Below are positions 25,704 to 34,162 of a stretch of DNA of 39,694 bases, in pieces. The position numbers were made by a program, and so were the translations under genes. The DNA comes from an uncultured Oscillospiraceae bacterium (GTDB lineage: Bacteria > Bacillota > Clostridia > Oscillospirales > Oscillospiraceae): assembly GCA_904419145.1 (NCBI GenBank), contig CAJFQQ010000022.1, positions 1-39,694 of the forward strand, written 5' to 3'. The notes beneath the pieces are model-generated. The model was not told the DNA's origin. It was given only the letters and a program-made list of their open reading frames with translations, and did no database searches. Position 1 is the stretch's first letter. Each line of letters begins with the position of its first letter.

Positions 25704-26333
25704 TCAGATTCGGAGAAGGGCGTCGTATGCACTGTTTTTTGCCGTTTGCAAATGATCCAAAAGAATTCTTTCTGCAGTCACATAGTCATCTTTCAACATA
25801 GCAGTGATGATGTTGATGTGCTCCTGGTTGGAATCGGAGAGACGGGTATTGCTTTGACTGCAGTAAAGTCGCAGGCGCATATCCAGGCTCTGCATCAATG
25901 CATAGTAGGAGCTGAGCAGTTCGTTGCGGCAAAGATTTACAATCTGTGTGTGGATATAATTATCCTGAAGTGCCAAAGCCCAGGGATCTGCAGTGTCCTC
26001 TTTGAACTGTTCGAGAAGACTTTTCAGCTCCTGCTTGGAAAAACCGTTGCCATAGGTGCGCAGGGCATAGGGCTCGATAAGGATACGGAATTCATAGACA
26101 TCCCGCACTTGGTCAGGCGTAATATCTGTAATATAAATGCCCTTTTTAGGGATGATTTTTAGAATGTGCTCTTTGGATAAAGCGTCCAAAGCAGCACGGA
26201 TAGGGGTGCGGCTGATATTCAGTTCTTCCCCTAGACGTTCTTCTGTAATATATGTGTTGGGGGCATATTGGCAGCGGATGATTCGCTCCTTGATGGTCTC
26301 ATAAGCAAAGTCGCACAAATAGGTTTTTGACAT
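25704..26333 (-). CDS. GntR-family regulator with FCD ligand domain (FadR group)
   Basis: A 209-residue regulator. The N-terminal winged helix (about 5-70) includes EERLGEELNISRTPIRAALDAL, and the C-terminal FCD domain (about 80-205) includes VYEFRILIEPYALR and the metal-site region EHINIITAMLKDD. FCD regulators sense organic acids or sugar acids through a bound metal ion. It is divergent from the SDR-transaldolase operon across a 138-bp gap that contains a dyad at 26380-26394, so control of that operon is likely (inference). Confidence 0.9.
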   Translation of the reverse strand: MSKTYLCDFAYETIKERIIRCQYAPNTYITEERLGEELNISRTPIRAALDALSKEHILKIIPKKGIYITDITPDQVRDVYEFRILIEPYALRTYGNGFSKQELKSLLEQFKEDTADPWALALQDNYIHTQIVNLCRNELLSSYYALMQSLDMRLRLYCSQSNTRLSDSNQEHINIITAMLKDDYVTAERILLDHLQTAKNSAYDALLRI

Positions 26334-26379
26334 AAGGCAGACCCTTCTTCATTTATTTCTGTTTTCTTATTTATATCAT

Positions 26380-26394
26380 ATCTGTGATACAGAT
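26380..26394. promoter_or_regulatory. Dyad in the GntR-SDR divergent promoter region
   Basis: ATCTGT-GAT-ACAGAT, a perfect 6-bp inverted repeat around three bases, midway between the divergent genes. A TATGAT -10-like box for the GntR gene overlaps its edge on the minus strand. This is a good candidate operator. Confidence 0.5.
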
Positions 26395-26471
26395 GCAAAC
26401 AGAAATCTCAAAAGCAAATGGAAAATTTAGTCAAATGGTGAATTTTAACAAAAATTGAGGAGGAACGGAAC

Positions 26472-27218
26472 ATGAATGTACAAAACAGAGTGGCAATCGT
26501 TACTGGCGGGGCGCAGGGGATCGGCTTGGCTATTGCGACCCTGCTTGCCCAGCGGGGCGCTAAGGTGGCCCTCACCGATGTGAAGCTGGACCAGGCCAAG
26601 GCGGAGGCGGAAAAGCTGAAGGCGCAGGGCTACGAGGCTATGGGCGGCTACTGCGACGTCTCCAAGATCGACAGTATCAAGGCATCCTTCAAGGAAGTGG
26701 CTGACACCTTCGGCGGCATTGATATCCTGGTGAACAACGCCGGTATCCTGTACTCCAGCCCGGTGGAGGAGATCACCGAGAAGGAGTGGGATCTGGTGAT
26801 GGCCATTGATCTGAAGGGCTGCTTCTTCTGCATGCAGCAGGCTCTGCCCTATCTCAAGGGCCGGGAGCATCCCAGAATCATCAATATCTCCTCTGTGGCC
26901 GGTCAGATGGGCTCCTACGCCTCCGGCATGGCCTACGTGGCCGCCAAGGGCGGCGTCCTGTCCATGACCTACGGCATGTCCCGCCGTCTGGCTCCCTACA
27001 AGATCACGGTCAACGCCGTCTGCCCCGGCACCATCGAGACGGAGATCATCCGCCAGTGGACCCCGGAGAAGATCCAGGAGCTGACGTCCAACATCCCCCT
27101 GGGCACGCTGGGCAAGGCGGAGGATATCGCCCAGGCTGTGGCGTTCCTGGCGGCGGACGAGAACGACTTCATCACCGGCGAGGCCATCAGCGTCAACGGC
27201 GGTATGTACTGCGGTTAA
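26472..27218 (+). CDS. Short-chain dehydrogenase/reductase (SDR)
   Basis: A 248-residue classical SDR that oxidises or reduces an alcohol/ketone pair with NAD(P). Key residues are visible: T11-G-G-A-Q-G-I-G18 for the cofactor, NNAG in the middle, and the catalytic Ser141, Tyr155 and Lys159 (AYVAAKGG). The C-terminus IKGxAxxVNGG-like segment reads ITGEAISVNGGMYCG. An acidic residue after beta-2 (LTDVKLDQ) favours NAD(H). It starts behind GAGGAGG and is followed 23 nt later by the first transaldolase gene, so the three genes form an operon. The substrate is probably a polyol or sugar derivative (inference). Confidence 0.92.
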   Translation: MNVQNRVAIVTGGAQGIGLAIATLLAQRGAKVALTDVKLDQAKAEAEKLKAQGYEAMGGYCDVSKIDSIKASFKEVADTFGGIDILVNNAGILYSSPVEEITEKEWDLVMAIDLKGCFFCMQQALPYLKGREHPRIINISSVAGQMGSYASGMAYVAAKGGVLSMTYGMSRRLAPYKITVNAVCPGTIETEIIRQWTPEKIQELTSNIPLGTLGKAEDIAQAVAFLAADENDFITGEAISVNGGMYCG

Positions 27219-27241
27219 TGAAATAAGGAGGGAATAGAACC

Positions 27242-28297
27242 ATGAGTGAGAATTATTTTGATTGGCTCCAGCGGGAGACACCGACCCGTTGGTGGCACGA
27301 CTCCGGTAACCCCGATGAGATTGCGCTGGCCCTTCAGCGTCACGCCATGGGCGTCACCACCAACCCCGTGCTGACCTACCGGACCTTCAACATGCAGCCG
27401 GAGTTCTGGGCGGACAAGGTGGCCCAGATCTCCCAGGACCTGGACTTTGAAGAACGGGCGGAGGCGCTGCTGAAGCTGGTGGCGACCTATGCCGCCGAGC
27501 AGGTCCGCCCCATCTACGAGGCCACCAACGGCGAGCACGGCTACGCCCTGGGGCAGCTGAACCCCGGCCGGGCCGGCGACTTTGAGGGCATGCTGGCCCA
27601 GGCCCGCCGCTACCACAGCTGGGCCCCCAATATCGCCATCAAGCTCCCTGCCACCCGCTCCGGTATCGAGGTGGTGGAGCAGATCGCCGCCGAGGGCATC
27701 CCCATCTGCGCCACGCTGAACGTCTCCACCTCCCAGGCCATCGCCGTGGCGGAGGCCTATGAGCGGGGCCGCCAGAAAGCCATTGACAACGGCGTGAAGG
27801 TCGCGCCCTGCATCGCCGTGCAGCAGGTGGGCCGGATCGACGACTACCTGCGGGATGTGGCCATGGACATGAAGCTGGGCCTGGACGAGCGGGTCATCAA
27901 GAGCGCCGGTATCGCCGTGGCCAAGCGCTCCTACCAGATTTTCCAGGAGAAGGGCTATCATGCGGTTATCATGCCTGCCGGCTGCCGCGGTTCCCACCAC
28001 GTGACGGCGCTGGCCGGCGGCAAGGTGATCTTCAGTATCACCACCCGGGTTCAGGAGATGGTCCTGGCGGACGATCCCGAGCGGGTGCCCCACATCGACG
28101 AGCCTGTGGCTGCCGACATCATGGAGAAGCTGATGCAGATCCCCGAGTTCGTGCGCGCCTATGAGCCCGGCGCTATGAAGCCGGCAGAGTTCATCACCTT
28201 CGGTGTGATGCAGAAACTGCTCTCCCAGTTTATGGAGACCGGCTGGGCACCTCTGGAGACCTACAAATCCAACAAGGTCTCCGGTCGTTGGATCTAA
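27242..28297 (+). CDS. Transaldolase-family protein, copy 1
   Basis: A 351-residue class I aldolase of the transaldolase superfamily. The Schiff-base lysine is Lys134 in IAIKLPATRSGI, at the same place as Lys132 of E. coli TalB. The family motif GVTTNPVL is present, and the Asp17-equivalent lies in WWHDSGN. The middle of the protein has GRIDDYLRDVAMDM, and near 240 is MPAGCRGSHHV. It may perform transaldol transfer or simple aldol cleavage. It is the first of two tandem paralogues in an operon with an SDR. No other pentose-phosphate gene is nearby, which argues for a dedicated catabolic reaction (inference). Confidence 0.88.
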   Translation: MSENYFDWLQRETPTRWWHDSGNPDEIALALQRHAMGVTTNPVLTYRTFNMQPEFWADKVAQISQDLDFEERAEALLKLVATYAAEQVRPIYEATNGEHGYALGQLNPGRAGDFEGMLAQARRYHSWAPNIAIKLPATRSGIEVVEQIAAEGIPICATLNVSTSQAIAVAEAYERGRQKAIDNGVKVAPCIAVQQVGRIDDYLRDVAMDMKLGLDERVIKSAGIAVAKRSYQIFQEKGYHAVIMPAGCRGSHHVTALAGGKVIFSITTRVQEMVLADDPERVPHIDEPVAADIMEKLMQIPEFVRAYEPGAMKPAEFITFGVMQKLLSQFMETGWAPLETYKSNKVSGRWI

Positions 28298-28349
28298 TAA
28301 CATATATTCATAACAAATTGACTGTTTTAATGAAAAGGAGTGTATCAGG

Positions 28350-29381
28350 ATGGCAGAGCATCCCTATCTGAAGTGGCTGACCAGCCAGACCCAGTCCCTC
28401 TATTGGCACGATTCCGCCGTGCATGCGGAGAAGGAGAGAGCCTTCGCCGACGGCGCTGTCGGTATGACCACCAATCCCTTCTTGATTAACGCCACCCTGC
28501 GGGGCGACAAGTCCTTCTGGACGGAGCAGCTCAAGCAGGTGGAAAAGGGCCTCACCGGCGATGCCAAGGCCCTGGCCCTGGTCCACGCTGTCACCGGGTT
28601 CTATGCCCAGGAAGTGCGGCCCATCTTTGACCGTGGCGAGATCGGCAAGGGCTATGTCTGCGCCCAGACCAACCCCAGCAAGACCGGCGACGCCGAGTAC
28701 ATGATCCAGCAGGCCAAGACCCTGGCCTCCTGGGCGCCCAACATCGTGGTGAAGCTTCCCGCCACCAATGCGGGCATCACTGCCTATGAGGAGTGCGTGG
28801 CGCAGGGCCTCAATGTGGCCGCTACGGTTAGCTTCACCGTTCCCCAGGTCCTGGCTGTCGGCGAGGCTGCGGAGCGGGGCAAGGAGCGCGCCCGCAAGAA
28901 CGGTATCCAGCCCGGTCTCACCATCGCGGTGATGATGGTGGGCCGTCTGGACGACTATCTGCGGGACGTGGCCCATGACAACGGTGCCAAGGTGGAGGAG
29001 AGCGATATCGTCCAGGCCGGCGTGGCCTGCATGAAGAAGGCCTATCACATTTTCCAGGAGCGGGGCTATACGACCTTCCTGATGCCCGCCGGCTGCCGCG
29101 GCACCAACCATGTGACGGAGTTCGCCGGCGCAAAAATGATTATGTCCATTGCTCCCAAGATCGTCAACCAGCTGGCTTTGGATACGCCCCAGGAGGAGCG
29201 CATTGACGTGCCTGTGGCGGCGGACGTGATTGAGCGGCTGATGACGATGGCGGAGTTCCGCAAGGCCTATCTGGAGGACGGCATGACCCGCGAGGAGTTC
29301 ATCACCTTCGGTTCCGCCAACCGGACCACCGACCAGTTTATCAACGACGGCTGGGCGCCGCTGCTGAGTTACGAATATTGA
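28350..29381 (+). CDS. Transaldolase-family protein, copy 2
   Basis: A 343-residue paralogue of the preceding protein. It keeps Lys135 in IVVKLPATNAGI, GMTTNPFL, the YWHDSA aspartate, GRLDDYLRDVAHDN and MPAGCRGTNHV. Clear divergence elsewhere means this is not a recent duplication. Both copies retain the catalytic lysine, so they may have different substrates or form a mixed oligomer. It is 52 nt after copy 1, with AAAAGGAG before the ATG, and is followed by a terminator. Confidence 0.88.
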   Translation: MAEHPYLKWLTSQTQSLYWHDSAVHAEKERAFADGAVGMTTNPFLINATLRGDKSFWTEQLKQVEKGLTGDAKALALVHAVTGFYAQEVRPIFDRGEIGKGYVCAQTNPSKTGDAEYMIQQAKTLASWAPNIVVKLPATNAGITAYEECVAQGLNVAATVSFTVPQVLAVGEAAERGKERARKNGIQPGLTIAVMMVGRLDDYLRDVAHDNGAKVEESDIVQAGVACMKKAYHIFQERGYTTFLMPAGCRGTNHVTEFAGAKMIMSIAPKIVNQLALDTPQEERIDVPVAADVIERLMTMAEFRKAYLEDGMTREEFITFGSANRTTDQFINDGWAPLLSYEY

Positions 29382-29386
29382 TTGTA

Positions 29387-29418
29387 TCAGGGCGCTGGCT
29401 ATACGGCCAGCGCCCTGA
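29387..29418 (+). terminator. Terminator after the transaldolase pair
   Basis: A perfect 13-bp stem TCAGGGCGCTGGC / GCCAGCGCCCTGA with a 6-nt loop starting 6 bp after the stop. The U-tract is poor. Confidence 0.75.
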
Positions 29419-29762
29419 CTATATTCTAGCAAAAGGGGTTGCCACTGTGGGTCGCAATAGCTGCAGACCGGACGACGCCTGGCCGTCTATGGCGGGGCCC
29501 TGCTGCGGCGCGATTTGAAATTGCCGCAGCAGTATATAAGAATGGGGTTGCTGGGCGGGGAATTTTGAAGTACAATGAACGCAATCAGCGGGACATCCTC
29601 TCTATCATGTGGAAACGTCGATCAAATATTGTGCTTGCTTCATGCCAATGGAATTGCTTTAGAATGCGTACACCTGGTGGTGAGCCGCCATCCAAAAAAT
29701 GTTTATGGGCGTATCACACATGTGTCCATTTATAAAAATCTGCATAAGAGGGAGTGGCTCCA
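29419..29762. other. Non-coding region upstream of the TetR gene
   Basis: I see no gene with a ribosome site. TTGCTG (29548-29553), a 17-bp spacer and TACAAT (29571-29576) form a plausible promoter with a leader of about 180 nt. ACACATGTGT at about 29716-29725 is a perfect 10-bp palindrome that could be a TetR-type operator. Confidence 0.4.
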
Positions 29763-30323
29763 ATGAGTAACACAACAAAACAAGCGCTGGAGCTATCGCT
29801 GAAGCGGATGCTGCTTAAAAAGCCGCTGGATAAAATTACCATCCGGGATATTACGGAAGATTGTGGGATTAGCCGCATGGCATTCTATTACCATTTTAAG
29901 GATATTTATGACTTGGTAGAATGGGCCTGTATTGCAGATGCCTCCCTGGCTCTTCAGGGAAAGAAAACCTATGATACCTGGAAAGAGGGGCTGCTGCAGA
30001 TTTTTGAAGCGGTGCTGGAGAATAAGCCGTTTATCCTTAATGCCTATCGCTGTATCAGCCGGGAGCGGATGGAGCGCTTCCTCTTTCAGTTGACCTATGG
30101 CTTGATCCGGTGTGTGGTGGACGAACAGAGCCGGGGGGTGGAAATCTCCGAGCAAGACAAGATATTTATTGCTGAATTTTACAAATACAGCTTTGTGGGG
30201 ATCATGCTGGATTGGATCCGCCAGGGCATGACTGGGGATTACCGAGAGATCGTAGAGAAAATCAGTACCACCATGCGTGGGAATATCAGCAATTCCATAC
30301 GGAATTTTACGGCCAAAGGTTAA
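29763..30323 (+). CDS. TetR/AcrR-family regulator (DhaS-like)
   Basis: A 186-residue regulator with the TetR helix-turn-helix at the N-terminus (KITIRDITEDCGISRMAFYYHFKDIYDL) and a helical ligand domain with the DhaS-like ending. I chose ATG 29763, 8 nt after GAGGGAG, over an in-frame GTG 9 nt upstream. It lies directly before the oleate hydratase gene on the same strand, separated by a terminator hairpin. A role as fatty-acid-responsive regulator of that gene fits but is inferred. Confidence 0.88.
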   Translation: MSNTTKQALELSLKRMLLKKPLDKITIRDITEDCGISRMAFYYHFKDIYDLVEWACIADASLALQGKKTYDTWKEGLLQIFEAVLENKPFILNAYRCISRERMERFLFQLTYGLIRCVVDEQSRGVEISEQDKIFIAEFYKYSFVGIMLDWIRQGMTGDYREIVEKISTTMRGNISNSIRNFTAKG

Positions 30324-30331
30324 AAGACAAC

Positions 30332-30388
30332 TTTACAAAACGAGCCCGGTGATTAGTTTTTTATCACCGGGCTTGTTTTGTAAATGGA
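30332..30388 (+). terminator. Terminator after the TetR gene
   Basis: A 22-bp stem with one G-T pair between 30332-30353 and 30363-30384 (core AGCCCGGTGAT / ATCACCGGGCT). The stem itself ends in TTGTTTTGTAAA, so it could function in either direction. Confidence 0.75.
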
Positions 30389-30472
30389 AAAGGTCGGCAG
30401 TATCCGCTAGGATAGGAGCATCACAGAATATTCCGTCCATTGGCGGAGGATCTAGAAAGGTGGTTTCCTGAC

Positions 30473-32440
30473 ATGAAAGAGAAGCGCTTTGATAAACTGG
30501 CTCTTGCGGCTGCCGGTTTAGCTGCAGCAGGAGCGGCGGGCGTGGCCGCCCAAAAATACTCGGAGGCACGAAAAACACAACAAGCTGCGGTCACTCTGAA
30601 TTCCTACCGAAACACAGAACTGGGCAAGCAGGAAAAGAATAGCAAAGGGATCTATTATACCAAAGGAAATTATGAGGCATTTGCCAGGCCGGAGAAACCG
30701 GAAGGGATTGAGAACAAGAACGCCTACATTGTAGGGAGCGGCCTGGCAGCCTTGGCAGCGGCATGTTTTCTGGTGCGGGATGGACAAATGCCCGGCGATC
30801 ACATCCATATCTTAGAGGCTATGGATGTGGCTGGAGGCGCTTGCGACGGTATTTTTGACGCCAGCAGAGGCTACATCATGCGAGGGGGCCGGGAGATGGA
30901 GGATCATTTTGAATGCTTATGGGATCTGTTCCGCTCTATCCCCTCTTTGGAAAAACCCGGTGCCTCCGTGCTGGACGAGTTTTACTGGCTCAACAAGCAT
31001 GATCCGAACTATTCCCTGTGCCGTGCAACAGTGAACCGGGGACAGGACGCCCATACTGATGGGAAGTTTAATCTGAGCCAGAAAGGCTGCATGGAGATTG
31101 TCAAACTTTTTATGACACCGGATCAGGACTTGTACGATAAGACCATTGAAGATGTTTTTGATGAAGAAGTATTCTCCTCCACATTTTGGCTTTACTGGCG
31201 TACAATGTTTGCTTTTGAAAATTGGCATAGTGCCCTGGAAATGAAGCTCTATTTTCAGAGATTTATTCACCATATTGCCGGACTCCCGGATTTTAGTGCC
31301 CTGAAATTTACCCGCTTTAATCAGTATGAGTCTTTGATTTTGCCCATGCAGAAGTACTTGGAGAAGGCGGGAGTGGACTTCCAGTTTGGCACAGAGGTTA
31401 CCAATGTCCTCTTTGCCACGCATGGCGGGGAAAAAGTGGCCACCGCCATTGAGTGCAGAGTGGACGGAGTGGAAAAAGGCATTGTCCTCACAGAGAACGA
31501 TCTGGTGTTCGTTACGAACGGTTCATGTACAGAAGGAACAATCTATGGGGATCAGGATCACGCGCCAAACGGCGATGCGGAGGTCCGCACCAGTGGATGC
31601 TGGAACCTGTGGAGGAATATCGCAAAGCAGGACCCGTCCTTCGGCCGGCCGGAGAAGTTCTGCTCGGACATTTCCAAAACCAACTGGGAATCAGCAACCA
31701 TTACCACCTTGGATGACAAGATCATCCCCTACATTACGAAAATCTGCCATCGGGACCCCCGCACTGGGAATGTGGTTACTGGCGGCATTATCAGCTGCAA
31801 AGACTCCAAATGGCTGTTGAGCTGGACCATTAACCGCCAGGGACAATTCAAGGAGCAGTCGCCAGAAAAGGTTTGTGTCTGGGTTTACGGCCTGTTTACT
31901 GATGTGCCGGGGGACTTTGTGAAAAAAACGATGCGGGAATGCACGGGGAGAGAGATCACGGAGGAATGGCTCTATCATCTGGGAGTTCCAGAGGAGGAAA
32001 TTCCACAGCTGGCAGCGCATAGTGCGATCTGTGTTCCAACACTGATGCCCTATATTACCGCATTTTTTATGCCGCGGAGGGCGGGAGACAGGCCGGATGT
32101 CATTCCGGATGGCTGCGCAAATTTTGCGTTTTTGGGCCAATTCGCTGAGACACCGCGGGATACTGTGTTTACCACTGAGTACTCGGTTCGTACCGCCATG
32201 GAGGCTGTTTATGGGCTGCTGGGGATTGATCGTGGTGTACCGGAGGTGTGGGGCAGTGTCTATGATATTCGGGAGCTTCTGGATAGCTCCGTGTGCCTCC
32301 TGGACGGTAAGTCCCCCTTGGAAATGAAGCTGCCCGGCCCTCTGGAGCTGTTGAAAAAGCCGTTGCTTAGAGCAATTGCCGGTACTGTTATTGAGAAAGT
32401 GCTGCGAGACCACAGAATTCTGCGTGAAGAGGCTGTGTAG
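30473..32440 (+). CDS. ohyA: Oleate hydratase (FAD-dependent fatty-acid double-bond hydratase)
   Basis: Adds water to the cis-9 double bond of oleate and related unsaturated fatty acids to give 10-hydroxy acids, a detoxification step common in gut Firmicutes. The 655 residues include the FAD site YIVGSGLAALAAACFL with ILEAMDVAGGACDG following. Other family segments are RGGREMEDHFECLWDLF, SALEMKLYFQRFIHH and FTRFNQYESLILPM. I chose ATG 30473, 9 nt after AAAGGTGG, over a TTG 33 nt upstream. Residues 10-30 are Ala/Gly-rich and hydrophobic and could contact the membrane where fatty acids reside. It lies downstream of a TetR gene. Confidence 0.94.
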   Translation: MKEKRFDKLALAAAGLAAAGAAGVAAQKYSEARKTQQAAVTLNSYRNTELGKQEKNSKGIYYTKGNYEAFARPEKPEGIENKNAYIVGSGLAALAAACFLVRDGQMPGDHIHILEAMDVAGGACDGIFDASRGYIMRGGREMEDHFECLWDLFRSIPSLEKPGASVLDEFYWLNKHDPNYSLCRATVNRGQDAHTDGKFNLSQKGCMEIVKLFMTPDQDLYDKTIEDVFDEEVFSSTFWLYWRTMFAFENWHSALEMKLYFQRFIHHIAGLPDFSALKFTRFNQYESLILPMQKYLEKAGVDFQFGTEVTNVLFATHGGEKVATAIECRVDGVEKGIVLTENDLVFVTNGSCTEGTIYGDQDHAPNGDAEVRTSGCWNLWRNIAKQDPSFGRPEKFCSDISKTNWESATITTLDDKIIPYITKICHRDPRTGNVVTGGIISCKDSKWLLSWTINRQGQFKEQSPEKVCVWVYGLFTDVPGDFVKKTMRECTGREITEEWLYHLGVPEEEIPQLAAHSAICVPTLMPYITAFFMPRRAGDRPDVIPDGCANFAFLGQFAETPRDTVFTTEYSVRTAMEAVYGLLGIDRGVPEVWGSVYDIRELLDSSVCLLDGKSPLEMKLPGPLELLKKPLLRAIAGTVIEKVLRDHRILREEAV

Positions 32441-32547
32441 GTAATTTGTGCGCTGGTTTAACGCATCCGGCAGATTCTTCAGAAGTGCAGCCCCAGGACG
32501 GTCTCCCTGTTCACCTCCGTTTGAATGCGCAGAAGGAGAACGCCACC

Positions 32548-32576
32548 TTGCCGTTTTTCTGCGGAACGAATATAAT
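32548..32576 (+). promoter_or_regulatory. Promoter of the DNA glycosylase gene
   Basis: TTGCCG (32548-32553), a 17-bp spacer and perfect TATAAT (32571-32576), 40 bp before the ATG. Confidence 0.7.
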
Positions 32577-32615
32577 TGGATTGGTAACCAGGCCCATTGC
32601 AGAGGAGGGGCGCCT

Positions 32616-33452
32616 ATGCTGGTTCAAATCCATGATTTGTTTGACTTGCAGAAGATTGCTGACAGCGGGCAGTGCTTTCGTGTTGCTGTATTTCCAGATC
32701 ATACGTATCGCTTTGTTTCCCGCAATCAGATTCTGTATATTCGGAGAATATCTGACAAGGACTATGAGGTCGACTGCACCGCAGAGGAGTGGGAAAATAT
32801 CTGGATCCAGTACTTTGATTTGGAACGGGACTATAGGGCCCTCTGGAACACCATACCAGAAGGGGACTGCTTTCTCAAGTGCGCAGCCCGCGTGGGGGAG
32901 GGTATCCGAGTCCTTCGCCAGGATCCCTGGGAGACGCTGATTACCTTTATTCTCTCACAGCGCAAGAGCATTCCTGCGATTCGTTCTTCGGTAGAACTTC
33001 TCAGCGAGCGATATGGGACAAAAGTGCAGACATCCCGGGAGATCCTCCATTTGTTTCCCACAGCCTGGCAGATGCGGGAAGCATCTGTAGAGGAGTATGC
33101 ATTATGCAAAACGGGATACCGGGCGCCCTATCTTTATGATGCAGTGCATCAAGTTCTCCAAGGCGGGCTGGATTTACAGCATATTTCAAGCCTCTCCGAC
33201 AAAGAGCTGGTTTCCGCGCTGGAAAAGGTGCGAGGTGTTGGTATCAAGGTGGCCAATTGTGTGGCATTGTTCGCTTACGGCCGCACAGCGTGTGTTCCTG
33301 TGGACACATGGATCAAAAAAATTATCCAGCAGAAGTACGGCGGAGAAAATCCCTTTGTGCAATACGGGGCTGGCGCGGGCATTATGCAGCAATGTTTCTT
33401 TTATTATGCACAGAGCCACAAAGCAGAGACAGTGCTGGACCGGACAGGTTGA
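32616..33452 (+). CDS. 8-oxoguanine DNA glycosylase/lyase (OGG1 type)
   Basis: A base-excision repair enzyme that removes oxidised guanine and nicks the strand. The 278 residues have an N-terminal OGG domain (FRVAVFPDHTYRFVSRNQ) and the helix-hairpin-helix-GPD fold. In that fold, KVRGVGIKVANCVALFAYG carries catalytic Lys211 and VPVDTWIKKI carries Asp230. The 19-residue spacing equals that of Lys249/Asp268 in human OGG1. I chose ATG 32616, right behind GAGGAGGGG; the frame is open 56 codons upstream, but that part lacks family sequence and contains the promoter. Confidence 0.92.
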   Translation: MLVQIHDLFDLQKIADSGQCFRVAVFPDHTYRFVSRNQILYIRRISDKDYEVDCTAEEWENIWIQYFDLERDYRALWNTIPEGDCFLKCAARVGEGIRVLRQDPWETLITFILSQRKSIPAIRSSVELLSERYGTKVQTSREILHLFPTAWQMREASVEEYALCKTGYRAPYLYDAVHQVLQGGLDLQHISSLSDKELVSALEKVRGVGIKVANCVALFAYGRTACVPVDTWIKKIIQQKYGGENPFVQYGAGAGIMQQCFFYYAQSHKAETVLDRTG

Positions 33453-33603
33453 TACAGCAGCCACAGCTGGGGCGCCTGCGGCAGCAGTGGCCGGGATGCT
33501 GTAAAGTCGTAGAGTGCGCGTCTGGTCAATATGGAGTAAACTCTATAGTGCTGTATCCGGCTCAATGGCAATGGAGCACTTTCGCATGCAGATTCAAAGA
33601 GAA

Positions 33604-33631
33604 AAGCGTCCCCGCTGCAGCGGGGACGCTT
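33604..33631. terminator. Bidirectional terminator between the glycosylase and hsp20 genes
   Basis: A perfect 28-bp palindrome with arms AAGCGTCCCCGCTG / CAGCGGGGACGCTT. T-rich stretches follow on both sides (CGTGTTTTT on plus, TTCTCTTTG on minus). It ends both convergent genes. Confidence 0.82.
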
Positions 33632-33642
33632 CGTGTTTTTGG

Positions 33643-34083
33643 TTATTCAATGGTAATGGCATTGCTTGCCGGAAGCTCTTTCTGGCTCGCTTTGGGCAGG
33701 GAAATTTTCAAAACGCCATGTGCATACTTTGCAGCGACCTCTTCAGGTTTCACATCGCCTACATAGAAGCTCCGGCTGCAGGCACCGGCGTACCGCTCTT
33801 GACGAATGTACCGGCCCTTCTGATCTTCCTCGTCCTTGTCAAGTCCCTTGGCAGCGCTGATAGTCAAATAACCATCCTGCAATGCCACCTTTACTTCATC
33901 CTTCTTGAAGCCTGGCAGATCCACATCCAATTCATAAGAATTTTCTGTTTCACGTACGTCCGTCTTCATCAGGTTTTTGGCACGTTTGCCATACAAAGGA
34001 TTGCGGCCATTCCACATAGGGGCCATATCAAAACCATTAAAGAAATCATCAAACAGATTTTCACCAAAAATGCTGGGCAACAT
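33643..34083 (-). CDS. Hsp20/alpha-crystallin small heat-shock protein
   Basis: A 146-residue ATP-independent holdase. The alpha-crystallin domain (about 38-146) includes DVRETENSYELDVDLPGFKK, the RQERYAGACSRSFYV strand and AKYAHGVLKISLPK, whose GVL motif is diagnostic. A C-terminal IxI-type anchor is present as ITI. GGAGGA precedes the ATG by the usual distance. It is controlled by a promoter overlapped by a CIRCE element, indicating HrcA repression. Confidence 0.95.
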   Translation of the reverse strand: MLPSIFGENLFDDFFNGFDMAPMWNGRNPLYGKRAKNLMKTDVRETENSYELDVDLPGFKKDEVKVALQDGYLTISAAKGLDKDEEDQKGRYIRQERYAGACSRSFYVGDVKPEEVAAKYAHGVLKISLPKASQKELPASNAITIE

Positions 34084-34162
34084 AAGTCATTCCTCCATTC
34101 TGTCTACTGGTTCTGTGCCCTGCGAGGTACCCTGTTGGGTGCCTCTCTCTTGGAACAACTGT

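Noticed and set aside
29575..29766. A 63-residue frame starting at the TACAAT box before the TetR gene
   Set aside because: Its ATG is inside the predicted promoter, with no ribosome site and no motif.
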